Origin: JASFUX01 sp050050115
GTDB lineage: Bacteria; Pseudomonadota; Alphaproteobacteria; Caulobacterales; Maricaulaceae
DNA length: 16,621 bases
Direction: 5' to 3'
Assembly: GCA_050050115.1 (NCBI GenBank)
Contig: JASFUX010000043.1
Span: 1-16,621, forward strand
A program made the translations under genes and the position numbers. How positions within the stretch are numbered: position 1 is the first letter of the stretch; every line of letters starts with the position of its first letter. Below the pieces are notes generated by a model. It had not been told where the DNA came from and did no database searches. It saw nothing but the letters and a program-made list of their open reading frames with translations. This document shows, piece by piece, positions 14,015 to 16,621 of the stretch.

Positions 14015-16441
14015 GTGTCGGCTACGAAGGACCTCGGAAAAGGGGCCGCGCTCGAGCGAGAGCTCGAAGCCCTCCGCGGCGCGTTCAAGGACGATCGCAA
14101 GCGGCCGGCCTGGAGCGCCGCGTTCGGCGTCGCCGTGCTCGTCGCGGTGGCGCTCGGAGCCGTGGGCTGGCTCGGTCTCGAACGCGACCGCCGCGAGGGA
14201 ACGGCGCTCGTCTACGATGAAGGGTTCGCAACGAGCGAAGCGCTCGAAGGTCAGAACTGGATCAGCGAGGCGCTGTCGCAGACAATCGCCGCTCACCTGT
14301 CCGCCGGCGAGGGCGCGCGGATCGTCAACACCGCCGAAACCGGCTCTTTTGAATCTCTTTCCATCCCGGCCGAGCGCGCGCGCGCTGCGACCGGCGCGAG
14401 CTGGCTGCTCGGCGGGACCGTCGCGCCGGCGCCGGGCGTTGACGGTCAGATCATCCTGACTCTGACCTTGACTGATCTTCAAAGCGAGTCCGCCCCGCGC
14501 GAGGCGGCGCTTTCCGGCTCGCCCGACGCAATTGGCGATCTCGCCGCGCGGGCATCGCTGCAGCTCTTGGCGTGGCTCGACCGCGCGCCTTTGACCTCCG
14601 AACAGCTCCGGCAAGCCAGCGCGGACCTTCCGTTCGATTCAGCGGCCGGCCGCGCTTACGCCGAAGCGATCGCGGCGCTCGATCGGCGAGACGGACGCGC
14701 CGCGAACGCGCATCTCGACGCCGCCGAGCGTGACGCGCCGAACCATCCAGCGATCCACGACGCCCGTGCGCGCGCCTGGGACCTGCTGGGCTATCGGGAT
14801 CGCGCCGCAGCCGCGGCGCGCCGCGCCTTTGAGCTCTCGGGCGACTTGTCGCCGGCGCGACGGCTGTCGATCGAAGCGCGCTATCGCGAAACGGTCGATC
14901 AGTGGTCCGCGGCGATCGAAAACTGGCGAGCGTTGCGCGCTTTCTACCCGGACGATGTCGGCTACGGCCTCAGCCTGGCGCGCGCGCAGACGAGCGCGGA
15001 CGACTTCGACGCCGCTCACGCGACGATCGCCGCGTTGCGCGAGTTGGGACCGCCGTCGAGCGCGGACCCGCGCATCGATCTGCTCGAGTCCGATGTTTTC
15101 TATCGCGCAGGCAACTACGCCGACAGCGCCGCCGCCGCGGTCCGCGCCGCGGACGCAGCGCGCGCGCTCGGCGCCCGCGCGGTGCTGGCCGAGGCCCAGC
15201 TCAGCGCAGTGACAGCCGACGCGGACGACAAGCGCGAGCGGCTCGAAGAAGCCGGCCGTCTCTACAACGAGCTCGATATTCCACGCGGCCAGGTGGTGGT
15301 CTTGAAGGAGCTGGGCGATCTGGCGTTCTACGATGGCGATCTGCCCGGTGCGGCGGACCTCTATCGCCAAAGCATCGCGCTCGCGAGACGCTCGGGAAAC
15401 GAGCCTCAGCAAGCGGCGAGCGAGAACTCGCTTGCGATCGCCTACGATCTCATGGGGCGGCTCGAGGACGGCTACGAGCTGAAGCGACGGGTCGCCGCCT
15501 ACTACGAAGCGCGCGGCGTGCGCTCGCGCCATTCGATCATGCTGGAGAACATCGGCATCTCGCTGTTCAAGCTCGGCCGCTACGACGAAGCGCTCGAGAG
15601 CTTCGACGCCGCGTTGGTCATCTTTGAAGAGATCGGCGACGAGATCGGGATCGCCTGGGCGCCCTACCATCGAGGCCGCATCGCAATCCGCCAGGGCGAT
15701 CTCGCCGGCGGGCGCGCCCTCATCGAGCAGGCGATCGCCAACGCCGCGGAGCATCCCGAGGGCAACCTGGAGGTCAATGCGCGCTTTGAGCTGATGCTCG
15801 GCGCGACGTTCGCCGGCGACTACATCCAAGCGCTCGCCCAAGCCCGTGACCTGCTCGAAGAATATCGCGAGCTTGATCTCGACCTCGACGCCGCGGAGAC
15901 CAGCATCTACGTCGCGCGATCAGCTGCAGCCTTGGGAGAGTTCGACACTGCGCGCAGCGCGCTCGATGACGCGCTGGCGCTGCTCGACCAGGCCCAGGAG
16001 GGTTACTACGCCGCCGAAGCGCTCACCGCGTTTGTCGACCTCGCTCTCGTAGCCGCGCGCCCGGAAGCGCCCGAGGCCTGCCGGACGCTCGCCTCGATAG
16101 CGGATCGACAAGAACATGCGATCGTCCGGCTTCGCGCGGAAACGCGGCTCATCGCTTGCGACGTCTGGGTGTTCGGCGCACCGCCCGAGCGATCCGAAGC
16201 GAGGCTCGCCGCGGTCGCGGCGGAAGCTGACGCGCTCGGACTGTTCGAGCCGGCGTTTGACGCATTAGAGACCCGCGCGCACGTCTTGGCGCGGCTGGAT
16301 CGGCGGCCTGAGGCCGAGGCGGTGCTGGCGGATCTTTCGGTCCGCGCAGAAAGATCAGGCTGGCGCAACGCATCGTCGAGTTGTCTTGAAGAGCCGCCCG
16401 GCAATCGCTGCGTCGCGGCGGCCGCCGGGATCGATCCGTAA
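14015..16441 (+). CDS. Membrane-anchored TPR protein with FlgO/TolB-N-like segment
   Basis: This 808-residue protein most likely starts at the GTG at 14015, one base after the kinase stop, with GGGAG at 14001-14005 as ribosome binding site; a TTG at 13988 is in frame but less likely. A charged cytoplasmic tail (1-32, LERELEALRGAF) is followed by one membrane helix (about 33-54, SAAFGVAVLVAVALGAVGWL). The part outside begins with a region (about 70-190) containing LSQTIAAHLSAGEGARIV and GASWLLGGTV, like the FlgO/TolB-N-type domain found before TPRs in many envelope signalling proteins. The rest (about 200-780) is tetratricopeptide helical pairs, e.g. ELGDLAFYDGDLPGAADLYR and IGISLFKLGRYDEALESFDA. 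The C-terminus has several cysteines (CRTLA, ACDVW, SSCLEE, NRCVA). TPR arrays bind proteins or peptides. Related proteins often carry a cytoplasmic kinase or winged-helix output domain; this one has none, and may pass its signal to the adjacent kinase. That role is inferred. Confidence 0.88.
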   Translation: MSATKDLGKGAALERELEALRGAFKDDRKRPAWSAAFGVAVLVAVALGAVGWLGLERDRREGTALVYDEGFATSEALEGQNWISEALSQTIAAHLSAGEGARIVNTAETGSFESLSIPAERARAATGASWLLGGTVAPAPGVDGQIILTLTLTDLQSESAPREAALSGSPDAIGDLAARASLQLLAWLDRAPLTSEQLRQASADLPFDSAAGRAYAEAIAALDRRDGRAANAHLDAAERDAPNHPAIHDARARAWDLLGYRDRAAAAARRAFELSGDLSPARRLSIEARYRETVDQWSAAIENWRALRAFYPDDVGYGLSLARAQTSADDFDAAHATIAALRELGPPSSADPRIDLLESDVFYRAGNYADSAAAAVRAADAARALGARAVLAEAQLSAVTADADDKRERLEEAGRLYNELDIPRGQVVVLKELGDLAFYDGDLPGAADLYRQSIALARRSGNEPQQAASENSLAIAYDLMGRLEDGYELKRRVAAYYEARGVRSRHSIMLENIGISLFKLGRYDEALESFDAALVIFEEIGDEIGIAWAPYHRGRIAIRQGDLAGGRALIEQAIANAAEHPEGNLEVNARFELMLGATFAGDYIQALAQARDLLEEYRELDLDLDAAETSIYVARSAAALGEFDTARSALDDALALLDQAQEGYYAAEALTAFVDLALVAARPEAPEACRTLASIADRQEHAIVRLRAETRLIACDVWVFGAPPERSEARLAAVAAEADALGLFEPAFDALETRAHVLARLDRRPEAEAVLADLSVRAERSGWRNASSSCLEEPPGNRCVAAAAGIDP

Positions 16442-16501
16442 ACGACGCTGCAGGCGTGTCGGGGAAGATGGAGATCGGGAAATTGACTTCCCACAATTAG
16501 A

Positions 16502-16621
16502 TGACCTGCCCCCTTCAACCGCAGCCGTTTTGGACGCAACAAAGCGGAGCGAAGAAGGAGGTTGGGCATGGCGCGGAAGCGGTATTCGCCTGAAGAGATC
16601 ATTGGGAAGCTGCGGTCGGCC
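16502..16621 (+). mobile_element. IS3-family insertion sequence, left end (continues past window)
   Basis: The sequence from 16502 begins TGACCTGCCCCC, which starts with TGA as IS3-family terminal repeats do, and is followed 66 bp later by an IS3-type orfA. The junction lies 60 bp after the TPR gene stop. The flanking bases (attaga) are a possible target site, but the duplication cannot be checked because the right end is outside. The IS has not interrupted the TPR gene, and its reading direction is the same as the operon's. Confidence 0.7.
16568..16621 (+). CDS. IS3-family transposase OrfA, N-terminal fragment
   Basis: The 18 visible codons read MARKRYSPEEIIGKLRSA, the typical opening of IS3-family (IS407-like) OrfA, whose helix-turn-helix binds the element's ends. 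AAGGAGG lies seven bases before the ATG. In intact elements OrfA and OrfB are joined by programmed -1 frameshifting to make the transposase; OrfB would lie beyond the window. The gene is cut only by the window edge, with no sign of decay so far. Confidence 0.8.
   Translation, partial: MARKRYSPEEIIGKLRSA

Noticed and set aside
14639..15841. Long minus-strand open frame antisense to the TPR gene
   Set aside because: Low-complexity shadow with no start signal. The plus-strand TPR pattern is clear.
16477..16492. GGGAA/TTCCC hairpin after the TPR gene as a terminator
   Set aside because: The stem is only 5 bp with a 6-nt loop and no T-tract, too weak to support.

Overview
The window is a GC-rich stretch of a Gram-negative chromosome. 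It encodes a long TonB-dependent receptor, several lipoproteins and NarL/hybrid-kinase signalling genes, and its divergent gene pairs carry good Shine-Dalgarno sites. Together these suggest an alphaproteobacterium of the Caulobacterales/Hyphomonadaceae type. That placement is inferred from protein style only; no rRNA or other marker gene is present. No intergenic gap exceeds about 255 bases, and I saw no tRNA, rRNA, CRISPR array or riboswitch.

Left part (1-8206) looks like a peptide and amino-acid use region. A truncated Lrp/AsnC-type regulator (minus) stands divergently from a PLP-dependent class I/II aminotransferase (plus). A 1025-residue TonB-dependent receptor follows (plus). It converges, across a strong hairpin, on an S10-family serine-carboxypeptidase-like lipoprotein (minus), which is divergent from a second S10 lipoprotein (plus). 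A reasonable model is receptor-driven uptake of a peptide-like nutrient, trimming by envelope peptidases, and amino-acid catabolism under Lrp control. This is inference from neighbourhood.

Middle part (8207-11421) holds envelope proteins of unknown role. A secreted von Willebrand A (vWA) protein with a full MIDAS motif and a Cys-containing lipoprotein form a tight minus-strand pair, possibly followed by a short membrane ORF. Divergent from them is a small secreted protein with six cysteines, an eight-proline hinge and a Gly-rich tail. The shared intergenic region carries a perfect 15-bp inverted repeat centred almost exactly midway between the two start codons.

Right part (11595-16441) is a compact three-gene signalling operon: a NarL-type response regulator, a six-TM hybrid histidine kinase with a C-terminal receiver, and a single-TM protein with a FlgO/TolB-N-like segment plus a long TPR array. 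Gaps are 10 bp and 1 bp, so translational coupling is likely. The window ends inside an IS3-family insertion sequence, whose left end and first 18 orfA codons are visible.

The most interesting unknown is the pairing of the vWA, lipoprotein and Cys-rich secreted genes with the neighbouring kinase-regulator-TPR operon, which may form an envelope sensing system.
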